Assembly: GCA_002337455.1 (NCBI GenBank)
Contig: DDGC01000021.1
Location: 124,001-188,000, forward strand
Origin: Rhizobiales bacterium UBA1912
GTDB lineage: Bacteria > Pseudomonadota > Alphaproteobacteria > Rhizobiales > Devosiaceae
DNA length: 64,000 bases
Direction: 5' to 3'
Positions 25,964 to 36,333 of this stretch are shown piece by piece (the first letter of the stretch is position 1; the number at the start of each line of letters is the position of its first letter). The notes beneath the pieces were generated by a model, which saw nothing but the letters and a program-made list of their open reading frames with translations, was not told the origin of the DNA and searched no databases. The position numbers and the translations under genes were made by a program.

Positions 25964-26110
25964 TCAGTTGCCCTCGACGGAAAGTCCCTGTTCATTGAGT
26001 TCGATCTGGACGCCGTCGGGCTGGGATTCCTGCTGATAGGCGTAGATCGCAAAGCCAATAACCACAACGACCAGAGCACCAAGCAAAAGATAAAGCGTAT
26101 TGCGGCTCAT
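25964..26110 (-). CDS. Small single-pass membrane protein (48 residues)
   Basis: A 48-residue protein: one membrane helix at residues 5-25 (LYLLLGALVVVVIGFAIYAY) and an acidic, polar C-terminal tail (IELNEQGLSVEGN). GGAG lies 7 nt before the ATG. The same short form, helix plus an Ile/Glu-rich tail, is familiar as a conserved hypothetical protein in Hyphomicrobiales. A much longer in-frame reading to 26287 would cross the promoter of the divergent GGDEF-EAL gene and is rejected. Function unknown; it is in line with the lldD-nadC genes, 98 bp upstream. Confidence 0.75.
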   Translation of the reverse strand: MSRNTLYLLLGALVVVVIGFAIYAYQQESQPDGVQIELNEQGLSVEGN

Positions 26111-26199
26111 CAAATTCTCCAAAAAAAGTTCAAAAGGCAAATGGTGTAGCCAATGCGGGTTATAAACGCCGGTCGAGCCGGTCGGTTCCGCACGGGCGA

Positions 26200-26214
26200 T
26201 TAACCGCCCATTAG
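26200..26214. promoter_or_regulatory. Near-consensus CtrA-like box
   Basis: TTAA-N7-TTAG (consensus TTAA-N7-TTAA, one mismatch) lies 63 bp before the GGDEF-EAL gene and 90 bp before the divergent small-membrane-protein gene. In Hyphomicrobiales the cell-cycle regulator CtrA binds such sites. Single weak match; by itself not proof. Confidence 0.3.
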
Positions 26215-26276
26215 TGTTCAATGCGAAATCCGCAATTCCACCAATCGGATTCATTGTTGTTTCAGGGGTGCGCGCC

Positions 26277-28448
26277 ATGATGCCCAATCAATTTTGGGGA
26301 CGGCTTGTGGGGGACGTGTGGATGCCGGATGGCAAGGGAATGGGCAATACCAAGGCGGTGGATGCGGCGCTCGAAGCAATGCCCTACGGGCTGTGCGTCT
26401 GGAGCGAGGATCTGAAGCTCGAATTGTTCAACGCCCGTTATGCCTGGACATTTGGTCTGGACACGGAGGCCCTCAAAGCAGGCATGAGCCTGCGCGACTG
26501 CTGCCGTGCCGTCATCGATGCGGGCAATTATTTCGGCTACAGCGTCGACGAACTTTACGAAGCCATGCTGGGCCGCTTTGCGCGGCAAGAGCGTCGTGAG
26601 ACGCCAACCCAATACGAACAGCACCTTCGCGACAGAAACATACGTACCACCTATACAGGCCGCCCCGGCACGGGCTGGCTGGTAACCCATGAAGACATCA
26701 CCGACGCCAGCGATCACCTGACCGCGCTATCCAAGCGCGAAGCCGACCTCGCCCAGCAGGCGGTTCGGTTTGAAACGGCGGTCGACAACATGGCGCACGG
26801 CCTGTGCATGATCGATGCTGACCACAAGCTGGTGATCTGCAACGCCAATTACGCGATGCTTTACGACCTCCCCGAGAACCTGCGGCAGCCCGGCACCTTG
26901 CTGACCGACATTCTCGATTACAGATTCGAGAACGGCATGCGCCCCAAGGAAGGGCCCATGGCGTTCCTCCAGCGCCGGGTGCAAACGATCACCGATCGGA
27001 AGCGCAGCGTGGACATTTGCGAGTTCGAGAACGGCCAGATCATTTCGCTTGTTCACCAGCCGATGGACGATGGCGGCTGGGTCGAAACCCACCAGGACAT
27101 CACCGAGCAGCGACGCTCGGAAGCCCGCATTCATCATCTGGCCCGCCACGACGCGCTAACCGATCTGCCAAATCGCACGCTGTTCGGCGAAGAGATGGTC
27201 CTGGCTGAATCCCGCATCCGCCGCGGCGAGATGATGGCGATCCTGTGCTTCGACCTCGACCACTTCAAGGTAATCAACGATACGCTGGGGCATGGCGTGG
27301 GTGACGCCGTACTCAAGGAAGTTGCCATACGCATCAATCACGCCAAGCGTGAGCACGAGTGCGCAGCCAGGTTGGGCGGTGATGAATTCTCCATGCTAGC
27401 CGGTCCACTCAAGAGCCCCAACGACGCTGCTGCATTGGCGGAACGCCTGATCGCCGCGATCAGCCATCCAATGGAAATAGAGGGACACCGCGTTATCATC
27501 GGCACGTCCATTGGCATTGCTGTCGCGCCAACCGATGGCTTGGACGGCGAAACCCTGATGAAAAACGCCGACCTTGCGCTCTATCGCGCCAAGAGCGATG
27601 GCCGCGGCAATTACCGCTTTTTTGAGAAGGGCATGGACGCTGCCATGCAGCATCGCCGCGCCATCGAAAGCGGCCTCAAGCTGGGCCTTACCCGCGACGA
27701 GTTCAGGCTGGTTTTCCAGCCGCTCATGGACCTGGAAAGCAATCGCATCTCGTGCATGGAAGCCCTGTTGCGCTGGGAACACTCGGAGATGGGCTTCATT
27801 TCACCGGTTGAGTTCATCCCAGTGGCTGAGGAAATCGGCTTTATCGTGCAACTGGGGGAGTGGGTGCTCAAACAGGCCTGCCTGACGGCGGCGACCTGGC
27901 CCGGCGACATCCGCGTCGCGGTCAATCTCTCGCCCGTGCAGTTCAAGAGCCGCCGGCTGATGGAGAGTGTCGAGCAGGCACTGGCGGAGGCTGGTCTGCC
28001 AGCCAGCCGCCTTGAGCTGGAAATCACCGAATCCGTGCTGCTCAGTGATTCCGACCAGACTTTGGAAACCCTCCACGCCCTGCGCGCCATGGGCATACGC
28101 ATTTCGATGGACGATTTCGGAACCGGTTATTCCTCGCTCTCCTACCTGCGGGCCTTCCCGTTCGACAAGATCAAGATCGACCGCTCGTTCATCGAGGACG
28201 TGGGGTCTACGGACGCCAACTTCGAGATCATCAAGGCCGTCATCGCCTTGGGCCGCAGCCTGGGCATGGCAACGACAGCCGAGGGGGTTGAAACCGAAGC
28301 CCAGCTCGATGCCGTCCGCGCCCATGGATGCGACGAAATACAGGGCTTCCTGTTCTCGCGACCCCTCCCACCAAGAGATGCACTCGAACTGATTACCCGG
28401 CTCGCTGTGCCGGTCGAAATCGAGCCCAGGCTGAGCAGGATAGGCTAA
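26277..28448 (+). CDS. PAS-GGDEF-EAL cyclic-di-GMP protein
   Basis: A 723-residue soluble signalling protein. Two PAS-like sensor regions occupy about residues 20-280. The cyclase domain has an intact LGGDEF (G367-F371), while the usual RxxD inhibitory site is REHE here, so product inhibition is probably absent. The phosphodiesterase domain has the EAL motif at E495-L497 and the metal and loop motifs ELEITES and MDDFGTGYSSL. It could both make and break c-di-GMP; the balance cannot be told. The ATG at 26277 has AGGGG 8 nt upstream; the GTG at 26214 is less likely. Confidence 0.92.
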   Translation: MMPNQFWGRLVGDVWMPDGKGMGNTKAVDAALEAMPYGLCVWSEDLKLELFNARYAWTFGLDTEALKAGMSLRDCCRAVIDAGNYFGYSVDELYEAMLGRFARQERRETPTQYEQHLRDRNIRTTYTGRPGTGWLVTHEDITDASDHLTALSKREADLAQQAVRFETAVDNMAHGLCMIDADHKLVICNANYAMLYDLPENLRQPGTLLTDILDYRFENGMRPKEGPMAFLQRRVQTITDRKRSVDICEFENGQIISLVHQPMDDGGWVETHQDITEQRRSEARIHHLARHDALTDLPNRTLFGEEMVLAESRIRRGEMMAILCFDLDHFKVINDTLGHGVGDAVLKEVAIRINHAKREHECAARLGGDEFSMLAGPLKSPNDAAALAERLIAAISHPMEIEGHRVIIGTSIGIAVAPTDGLDGETLMKNADLALYRAKSDGRGNYRFFEKGMDAAMQHRRAIESGLKLGLTRDEFRLVFQPLMDLESNRISCMEALLRWEHSEMGFISPVEFIPVAEEIGFIVQLGEWVLKQACLTAATWPGDIRVAVNLSPVQFKSRRLMESVEQALAEAGLPASRLELEITESVLLSDSDQTLETLHALRAMGIRISMDDFGTGYSSLSYLRAFPFDKIKIDRSFIEDVGSTDANFEIIKAVIALGRSLGMATTAEGVETEAQLDAVRAHGCDEIQGFLFSRPLPPRDALELITRLAVPVEIEPRLSRIG

Positions 28449-29708
28449 CTATCGGGGATAGGTCCCGGCAAACCGGTCCATCCCGAACGGCGCGATGTCG
28501 ATTGCGGGCTTCTCGCCAGTCATGGCCTGCGCCAGCAAGTGCCCCGTAGCTGGGCCGAGCGTAAAGCCGTGATGCGCGTGACCTATACCGACCCACAGGC
28601 CGCGATGCTTGGGCGCCGGCCCGATGATCGGCATCATGTCCGGCGTGCAGGGACGGGCTCCCTTCCAGGGCTGGGGATCCAGCCGTTCCCCGAGTGGGAA
28701 AAGTGCCCGGGCCCTGCCTTCGGCTCGGCCGAGTTGAACTGGGGTGGGCGCGGCGTCGCGCAGCGCGAACTCGGCGCCCGTCGTCAGGCGAACGCCTTGC
28801 TCCATCGGCGCGAGGCAATATCCGACTTCTGCATCGATCAGCCAGTTGTTGAGCTTGGCGTCCCCTTGCGTGCCGTAATGCATGTGGTAACCGCGCTTGA
28901 CAAACAGCGGTAGGCGATACCCCAGCGGTTCCAGGACTTCGGGAGCCCAGGGGCCAAGGGTCACAACGACTTCGCGTGCGGTGTACCGGGTATCGGCGAC
29001 CGTGATCGCCCAATCGTCACCGTCCTGCTCGAGGCCCGTTGCCTCTCCACCCAGAAACCGGCCACCCATCGATTTGTACAATTCGAAGTACTTGGCAACC
29101 AGAGCGCCCGGATTGCGGATCGTCCACGGATCTGTCCAGTGGATCGCACCGGCTAGCCGCTCGGTAAAGTCGGGTTCGATCTGTGCCATTTCGGCGCCAT
29201 CGACCACGCGATGGTTGATGCCATAGAGCTCATGGTCTTTTTTTGCCTTGGCAGCTTCGGCCTTGAGCTTTTCGGCCGTTCTGAAGGCCAGATACCAGCC
29301 CTTTTTGATAACCAGGTCTTCGGCCCCTGATGCCGCAATCAGGTCGGAATGTTCGTCGATCGATCGGGCGATCAGCGGCGCATAGCTGCGCACCACATGG
29401 CTGTAGTGATTGGGCGAAGACTTCCACCAATAGCGCATCAGGGCAGGCGTGACGCGAGGCAGGGCAAACGGATCGTAGCGCGCTGCGGTGGACAGATGCA
29501 GGCCCACCTGCATCAATGTCGCAAGGTCACGCGGGAAGGCATGCGGGCGCACGCCCTCGCGCTGGATGATACCGGCGTTGCCAAATGAGGTTTCCCGTCC
29601 CGGCGTGTTCTTGTCGACCAGCAACACGCTCCGGCCGCGCCGAAGCAGATGAATTGCGGTCGATACACCGACGATGCCGCCGCCGATGACGATGACGTCC
29701 TGAGCCAT
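28449..29708 (-). CDS. dadA: FAD-dependent D-amino-acid dehydrogenase (DadA family)
   Basis: A 419-residue FAD oxidoreductase of the DadA branch. It oxidatively deaminates D-amino acids such as D-Ala to the keto acid, feeding electrons to the respiratory chain from the inner face of the membrane. The N-terminal dinucleotide site VIGGGIVGVSTAIHLLRRG and the motif TSFGNAGIIQ fit the family. The C-terminal GRPCTPDMMP-like stretch (here GARPCTPDMMPIIG) and GIGHAHHGFTLGPATG close the FAD site. It lies 57 bp after the peptide-importer binding protein gene on the same strand, so it probably acts on D-amino acids released from imported peptides. Confidence 0.88.
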   Translation of the reverse strand: MAQDVIVIGGGIVGVSTAIHLLRRGRSVLLVDKNTPGRETSFGNAGIIQREGVRPHAFPRDLATLMQVGLHLSTAARYDPFALPRVTPALMRYWWKSSPNHYSHVVRSYAPLIARSIDEHSDLIAASGAEDLVIKKGWYLAFRTAEKLKAEAAKAKKDHELYGINHRVVDGAEMAQIEPDFTERLAGAIHWTDPWTIRNPGALVAKYFELYKSMGGRFLGGEATGLEQDGDDWAITVADTRYTAREVVVTLGPWAPEVLEPLGYRLPLFVKRGYHMHYGTQGDAKLNNWLIDAEVGYCLAPMEQGVRLTTGAEFALRDAAPTPVQLGRAEGRARALFPLGERLDPQPWKGARPCTPDMMPIIGPAPKHRGLWVGIGHAHHGFTLGPATGHLLAQAMTGEKPAIDIAPFGMDRFAGTYPR

Positions 29709-29739
29709 GGTCAGACTTTCCAGAGCTTGTGGTTGATGA

Positions 29740-29756
29740 CCCGCGCGGATCGCGGG
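29740..29756. repeat. Hairpin in the yejA-dadA spacer
   Basis: Inverted repeat CCCGCG-cggat-CGCGGG in the 57-bp gap, without a T run. It may stabilise the upstream message or dampen read-through into dadA. Confidence 0.4.
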
Positions 29757-29765
29757 CCAATTCGA

Positions 29766-31619
29766 TTACTGTGAATTGCCGCCTGTCAGTGCAGCCTTGT
29801 CTTCATCCCACCACCACACATCGGGAAAACCGATCGAGAATTCGGGCAGAATTTCGGGGTGGCTGAACCGGTCCCAGCGCGCCGTACGGGCGTAGGTGAT
29901 CGTATAGCTGGGCACGACGTTGTTCATGGCCAGCAGCACCCGATCAAGAGCATGGGTTGCCGCAACAAGAGTGTCGCGGTCAGGCGCCAGCACGATCCTT
30001 TCGATCAGGGCATCGACCCCCGGGTCCGAAATGCCGGCGTAGTTGCGCGATCCCAGTTCATCGGCCGATGAAGAGCCCCAGAAATAGCGCTGCTCGTTTC
30101 CGGGAGAGAGCGACTGGGCCCACCGCGTATAAATCACGTCATAGTCGAACGAGCGGACGAGATTTGTGTATTGCGGAGTATCGACCACCCGCAACGTCAC
30201 ATTGGCGCCGATTGCGTTGAGGTTTTCAGCCCAGTGCAGAGCCACGGGCTCGATGGTGCTATCGTAGGAGAGGATTTCGAAGCTGAACTGGTTGCCATTG
30301 GCATCGACAAGTTGTGTTCCCTCGAGGGTATACCCCGCCTCGTTGAACAGCCGCAGAGCCTCGCGCAGATTGTCGCGAAGTGCTTCTTCGCTGCCTCCTA
30401 TAGGATTGGTAAACCGCGCGTCGAACACCGAAGCCGGGATGAGGTCCCGGACCTCTTCGAGGATTTCGAGCTCAAGTCCAGCCGGAGGTCCGTCGGGTGC
30501 GGCAAGGTCTGTGCCGAAGAAATAGGAATTGATGCGCTGGTACTGTTCGTAGAACAGCGTGCGGTTCAGTTCCTGAAAGTCGAACGCATAGTTGAGCGCC
30601 TCACGGACGCGCGGGTCCTGGAACTTTTCCTTGCGCTGATTGGGCACAAACCCCCACATGACGCCCGAGGCGTTATAGCCGTTCTCGAACGTTTCGAGCA
30701 CGACACGCTCATCGTTCACCGCCGGAAAATCGTATCCCGTCGCCCAGCGCCGCGCGATGTTTTCGGTCCACCAGTCGAACTCGTCGGCCTTGAACGCCTC
30801 GAACATGACAGTAGTGTCCCGGAAATATTCTATCCGATACTCGTCGAAATTGGCGGTGCCCACATTGACCGGTTCATCAGCGCCCCAATAGTCGGGATCG
30901 CGCGTAAAGGTCACCGTCCGGCCTGCGTCGAAGCTTGAAAGGGCATAAGGGCCTGATCCCATCGGAAGCTCCAGCGTGGACGCCCCGATACTCCTGGGTT
31001 CACCCTCGGCGTTTTCCCCCTCCCACCAATGTTTCGGCATGACCAGAAGTTGGCCCATGATGGAAGGAAGCTCGCGGTTGCCGGTCTCGCTGAAATAGAA
31101 TGTGATTTCTCCTTCACCGGTGATTTCCGCATCTTCGACTGAGGCGTAGTATTCCGAATAGATGGGAGAAATCTCCATCACCTGCTCGAAACTCCACAGC
31201 ACGTCCTCGGCGGTGACCGGTTCGCCATCCTGCCAGCGCGCGCGCGGATTGAGGCGGAAGCTGACCGAAGAAAAATCGTCGGGGTAACTCAGGGCTTCTG
31301 CCAGAAGGCCATAGGCAACGGAATTTTCGTCGACGCTCTGGGTCGTCAGCGTCTCGTAGACCAGCCCCAGGCCCGTGGCCGCCTGACCTTGCGGCAGGAT
31401 CGGGTTGAAGGTATCGAAGCCGCCAAGCGCCGGCAGCCTTACTGTGCCGCCCTTCGGCGCATCGGGGTTGACGTAGTCGAACATCTCGAAGCCGGCCTCG
31501 TATTTCGGGGTGCCATTCAGCGCAATGGCATGCACCCAATTCGCGTCATCCTGGGCGGTCGCCGTGCCGGAAAGCGACAACGCAGCCAGTAAGGCAGCGG
31601 TAAAAGCAAACGTCTTCAT
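29766..31619 (-). CDS. yejA: Periplasmic peptide/muropeptide-binding protein of a YejABEF-type importer
   Basis: A 617-residue family-5 solute-binding protein with a signal peptide (cleavage near ATAQDD). It shows the YejA-branch features: the start region HAIALNGTPKYEAGFEMFDYVNPDAP (only partly diagnostic), FNPILPQGQ, and the C-terminal DVWWWDEDKA. The length is normal. In Agrobacterium the related YejBEF transporter with its binding protein YepA imports muropeptides for wall recycling, whereas E. coli YejA handles other peptides. Which ligand applies here is inference. It is the fourth gene of the importer, set apart from yejF by 142 bp containing a strong hairpin. Confidence 0.88.
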   Translation of the reverse strand: MKTFAFTAALLAALSLSGTATAQDDANWVHAIALNGTPKYEAGFEMFDYVNPDAPKGGTVRLPALGGFDTFNPILPQGQAATGLGLVYETLTTQSVDENSVAYGLLAEALSYPDDFSSVSFRLNPRARWQDGEPVTAEDVLWSFEQVMEISPIYSEYYASVEDAEITGEGEITFYFSETGNRELPSIMGQLLVMPKHWWEGENAEGEPRSIGASTLELPMGSGPYALSSFDAGRTVTFTRDPDYWGADEPVNVGTANFDEYRIEYFRDTTVMFEAFKADEFDWWTENIARRWATGYDFPAVNDERVVLETFENGYNASGVMWGFVPNQRKEKFQDPRVREALNYAFDFQELNRTLFYEQYQRINSYFFGTDLAAPDGPPAGLELEILEEVRDLIPASVFDARFTNPIGGSEEALRDNLREALRLFNEAGYTLEGTQLVDANGNQFSFEILSYDSTIEPVALHWAENLNAIGANVTLRVVDTPQYTNLVRSFDYDVIYTRWAQSLSPGNEQRYFWGSSSADELGSRNYAGISDPGVDALIERIVLAPDRDTLVAATHALDRVLLAMNNVVPSYTITYARTARWDRFSHPEILPEFSIGFPDVWWWDEDKAALTGGNSQ

Positions 31620-31675
31620 GGCGTTAATCCCCTTTCGAGGAGAAGGTGTTTCGGGTCGATCTTAGTGTGCTTTAT

Positions 31676-31698
31676 CCAAAAGTGGATACCACTTTTGG
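31676..31698. repeat. Perfect hairpin between yejF and yejA
   Basis: CCAAAAGTGG-ATA-CCACTTTTGG, 10-bp perfect arms with a 3-nt loop. It shares the core AAGTGG/CCACTT with the hairpin at 39850-39872. Followed at 31703 by a C8 run. May set the level of the binding-protein message relative to the membrane subunits. Confidence 0.6.
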
Positions 31699-31761
31699 GC
31701 GGCCCCCCCCACGCACGGCGCAAGTTTCATGCGCCGAGGCGACGGCAGACGCGATAATATC

Positions 31762-33369
<1,608 letters not shown>

Positions 33370-33373
33370 GCCA

Positions 33374-34468
33374 TCACCCGAACGATTTGCGCGGATCGAA
33401 GGCGTCGCGTACCGCCTCGCCAGCAAAGACCAGAAGGCTCAGCATCACCGAAATGACGGTAAACCCGGTCAGGCCCAACCAGGGCGCCTGAAGGTTATTC
33501 TTGCCCTGCGCGAGCAGTTCCCCAAGCGAGGGCGAACCCGGCGGCAACCCGAAGCCCAGAAAATCGAGCGCGGTCAGCGTCGTGATCGACCCGCCCAGAA
33601 TGAAGGGCACGAAGGTGACGGTCGCCACCATCGCATTGGGCAGAAGGTGCCGGAACATGATCGTGCCATTGCCCACCCCCAGAGCGCGGGCCGCGTTGAC
33701 ATATTCGAAGTTTCGCCCCCGCAGGAATTCCGCGCGCACCACACCCACCAGGGCCACCCAGGAAAACAAGAGCAGGATGACGAGCAGAACCCAGAAACTT
33801 GGCGCGATGATGCTCGAAATGATCAGCAGGAGATAGAGCGATGGGATGGACGTCCAGATTTCGATGAAGCGCTGAAACAGCAGGTCCGTCCAGCCGCCGA
33901 AATACCCCTGCACCGCACCGGCCACCACCCCGACCACCGACGACAGGATCGTCAGCGTCAGCCCGAAAAGCACCGAAATCCGGAACCCGTAGATCAAACG
34001 CGCCAACACATCGCGCCCCTGATCGTCAGTGCCCAGCACATGCATGTTACCGAGAATGCACCCCGGATCGTCGACGCCCTGGCCGTAACGCGCACAATTT
34101 TCCTCATCGCTCATCAGCCAGCTTGGTGGAGTCGGCGCCGGTCCGGGCAGGGTGGTATCGACGGTGCGGTGGGAAAACCGGAAAAGTGGCCAGAGCGCCC
34201 AGCCGTTCTCATTGATCTCGTTCTGGATGACCGAGGATCGATACTGCGTCACCGCCAGAAACCCGCCGAATTTGCTCTCGGGATAATCGATCACCACCGG
34301 GAACAGCAACTCGCCCTGATAGGAAACCATCAGTGGTTTGTCGTTGCTGATAGCCTCGGCAAACAGCGTAACGAGGACAAGGATCACGAAAATCCAGAAC
34401 GAGATGTACCCCCGCCGGTTGCGGCGGAAATTGGCGAGCCTGCGCTGGGTGATAGACGAGACAGCCAA
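33374..34468 (-). CDS. yejE: Inner-membrane permease YejE
   Basis: A 364-residue permease with an N-terminal segment (LANFRRNRRGYISFWIFV), a large periplasmic loop and the C-terminal five-helix transport domain. The loop has GTDDQGRDVLARLIYG and the ATPase-coupling EAA motif region YVNAARALGVGNGTIMFRH. The start is ambiguous. A TTG at 34468 has AGAGG 7 nt upstream, which lies in the end of yejB, and is preferred here. A GTG at 34513 would overlap yejB by 43 bp and has no ribosome site. Partner of YejB; together they form the channel for peptides. Confidence 0.88.
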   Translation of the reverse strand: MAVSSITQRRLANFRRNRRGYISFWIFVILVLVTLFAEAISNDKPLMVSYQGELLFPVVIDYPESKFGGFLAVTQYRSSVIQNEINENGWALWPLFRFSHRTVDTTLPGPAPTPPSWLMSDEENCARYGQGVDDPGCILGNMHVLGTDDQGRDVLARLIYGFRISVLFGLTLTILSSVVGVVAGAVQGYFGGWTDLLFQRFIEIWTSIPSLYLLLIISSIIAPSFWVLLVILLLFSWVALVGVVRAEFLRGRNFEYVNAARALGVGNGTIMFRHLLPNAMVATVTFVPFILGGSITTLTALDFLGFGLPPGSPSLGELLAQGKNNLQAPWLGLTGFTVISVMLSLLVFAGEAVRDAFDPRKSFG

Positions 34469-34470
34469 GC

Positions 34471-35595
34471 TCAAACCTCTCGCGACTCGAAATCGATCCG
34501 CGGATCGATCCACATATAGGTGAGGTCGGAGATCAGGCCGAGAACCAGACCGACAAGCGAGAAGATGTAGAGCGTGGCAAAAATCACCGGATAATCGCGT
34601 GTCACGACCGATTGAAAGCCGAGCAGGCCAAGCCCGTCGAGCGAGAATATCGTCTCGATCAGCAGCGATCCGCCAAAGAACGCCCCAACGAACGCGCCGG
34701 GAAAGCCTGCGATCACGATCAGCATCGCGTTGCGGAACACATGGCCGTAAAGAACCCGGTTCTCGGTTAGCCCCTTGGCCCGTGCCGTAACCACGTATTG
34801 CTTGCGGATTTCATCTAGGAATGAATTTTTGACCAGCAAGGTCGATGTCGCAAAGGCGCCCACGGCCATCGCCGCGATTGGCAGGGCCAGATGCCAGGCA
34901 TAGTCGAGGATCTGCTGATACCAGGGCATGGACGCAAAGCCCGATGAGGTCAGGCCCCGCAGTGGGAAGATCGACCAGAAACTGCCGCCCGCGAACAGCA
35001 CGATCAGCAGGATGGCGAACAAAAAACCGGGGATGGCGTAACCGATAATGACCACCCCGGAGGTCCAGATATCGAAACGCGAACCGTCCCGCACGGCCTT
35101 GGCAATGCCCAGCGGTATGGAAATGCCATATGAAATCAGCATCATCCAGAACCCGAGCGAAATCGACACAGGCATCTTTTCGACCACTAGGTCGATCACT
35201 GCAATGTCGCGGTAATAGGACTCCCCGAAGTCGAAACGCAAGAAATCCCAGATCATCGAAAAGAACCGCTCGACCGGCGGCTTGTCGAAACCATACTGGG
35301 CTTCCAGTTGCGCGATAAAGGCTGGGGGCAGGCCGCGTGCGCCGCGATAGACACCTTGCGGCTCGCTGCTCGAACTGCTGGCTGCGCTGTTGTCGATACC
35401 GCTCTGGCCGGAAAAATCACCCTGCGCCGAACCCGTAATGCGAGACAGGGCGGAAACGTCGGTCCCGGAATACTGGGCAATCGCCTGCTCCACCGGCCCG
35501 CCCGGGGCGAACTGTATGACGAGAAACGACACGACCATGATCCCGAATACCGTCGGAATCATCAAAAGCAGGCGTCGCAGGATATAGGCGGCCAT
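34471..35595 (-). CDS. yejB: Inner-membrane permease YejB
   Basis: A 374-residue oligopeptide-type permease, first gene of the importer operon. It begins with the typical MAAYILRRLLLMIPTVFGI, has a Ser/Gly-rich loop (about residues 50-90) that is usual in YejB, then the transport domain with RAKGLTENRVLYGHVFRNAM as coupling region and FGGSLLIETIFSLDGLG. Normal length. Together with YejE it forms the membrane pore. Its promoter should lie in the 96-bp gap to the response-regulator gene, which also carries a hairpin. Confidence 0.93.
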   Translation of the reverse strand: MAAYILRRLLLMIPTVFGIMVVSFLVIQFAPGGPVEQAIAQYSGTDVSALSRITGSAQGDFSGQSGIDNSAASSSSSEPQGVYRGARGLPPAFIAQLEAQYGFDKPPVERFFSMIWDFLRFDFGESYYRDIAVIDLVVEKMPVSISLGFWMMLISYGISIPLGIAKAVRDGSRFDIWTSGVVIIGYAIPGFLFAILLIVLFAGGSFWSIFPLRGLTSSGFASMPWYQQILDYAWHLALPIAAMAVGAFATSTLLVKNSFLDEIRKQYVVTARAKGLTENRVLYGHVFRNAMLIVIAGFPGAFVGAFFGGSLLIETIFSLDGLGLLGFQSVVTRDYPVIFATLYIFSLVGLVLGLISDLTYMWIDPRIDFESREV

Positions 35596-35605
35596 CGGCG
35601 GTCCA

Positions 35606-35629
35606 GGTCAGCGAGTCACTCGCCTGACC
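35606..35629. repeat. Inverted repeat between the response regulator gene and yejB
   Basis: GGTCAGCGAG-tca-CTCGCCTGACC: near-perfect arms with one bulged base, in the gap after the response regulator stop and just before yejB. No T run, so a terminator role is uncertain. Confidence 0.4.
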
Positions 35630-35691
35630 ATGTCGGTTTTGTCACCTGTGGCCAAGTGATTTGTGTTTCACGCGCAGTCACGACTTCGCGG

Positions 35692-36333
35692 TCAGCCGCC
35701 GACGAGCCCGTTCTCGATGGCATAGCGAGTCAGGCCCGCGGTGGTGGCGATGCCGAGCTTCTTTTTAATGTTCTTGCGGTGGGTTTCGACGGTTCGCGCG
35801 GAAATATCGAGGGTCGCCGCCACGTCCTTGTTGGATTTTCCCGCTGCGATCAGCAACAGGATCGCTTGTTCGCGGGTGGTCAGCGCTTTGCTCTTCTGCG
35901 CCTTTTCACCGCGCTCCAGCAACACATCGGACACGCCCGTCGAAAAGAAGGTTCCCCCCGCCGCGACCGTCTCGATGGCTTCGATAATCTCCTCGGTCGA
36001 AACGTCCTTCAGAATGTAACCCGAGGCGCCATACATCACCGATGTGGAGATGTACTCGCGGCTGTCATGCATCGAGAGCATCAGCAATTTGGTCGCCGGC
36101 GACTGTTCCTTGAACAATTCGATCGCGTCCAGCCCGTTGAGCTCGGGCATGTTGATGTCCATGAGCACAACGTGGGGCTCGGCATTCCGGGCAATATCGA
36201 GCGCGGCGCGCGCGCTAGGAGCGGCGCCAACCACATCGATATGATCGTAAGTTTCCAGAATGGCCTTGAGCCCGTCCAGCACCAGAGGGTGGTTGTCGAC
36301 CAACAGGACTCTTATGGGATTGGGAACGCTCAT
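35692..36333 (-). CDS. NarL/LuxR-type response regulator
   Basis: A 213-residue response regulator: receiver domain with the phospho-acceptor D59 (LMDINMP) and the switch Lys in YILKD, followed by a C-terminal LuxR-type helix-turn-helix (about residues 145-205, core KDVAATLDISARTVETHRKNI). Its start overlaps the stop of the histidine kinase gene by 4 bp, so the two form a pair. The divergent neighbour of the kinase is the TRAP binding protein gene. NarL-type proteins bind TAC-type heptamers, and such half-sites occur in both TRAP promoter regions. Confidence 0.93.
   Translation of the reverse strand: MSVPNPIRVLLVDNHPLVLDGLKAILETYDHIDVVGAAPSARAALDIARNAEPHVVLMDINMPELNGLDAIELFKEQSPATKLLMLSMHDSREYISTSVMYGASGYILKDVSTEEIIEAIETVAAGGTFFSTGVSDVLLERGEKAQKSKALTTREQAILLLIAAGKSNKDVAATLDISARTVETHRKNIKKKLGIATTAGLTRYAIENGLVGG

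Noticed and set aside
31703..31710. C8 tract as a phase-variable switch
   Set aside because: It lies between genes, next to a hairpin, and away from any start codon or visible promoter; no argument for switching.
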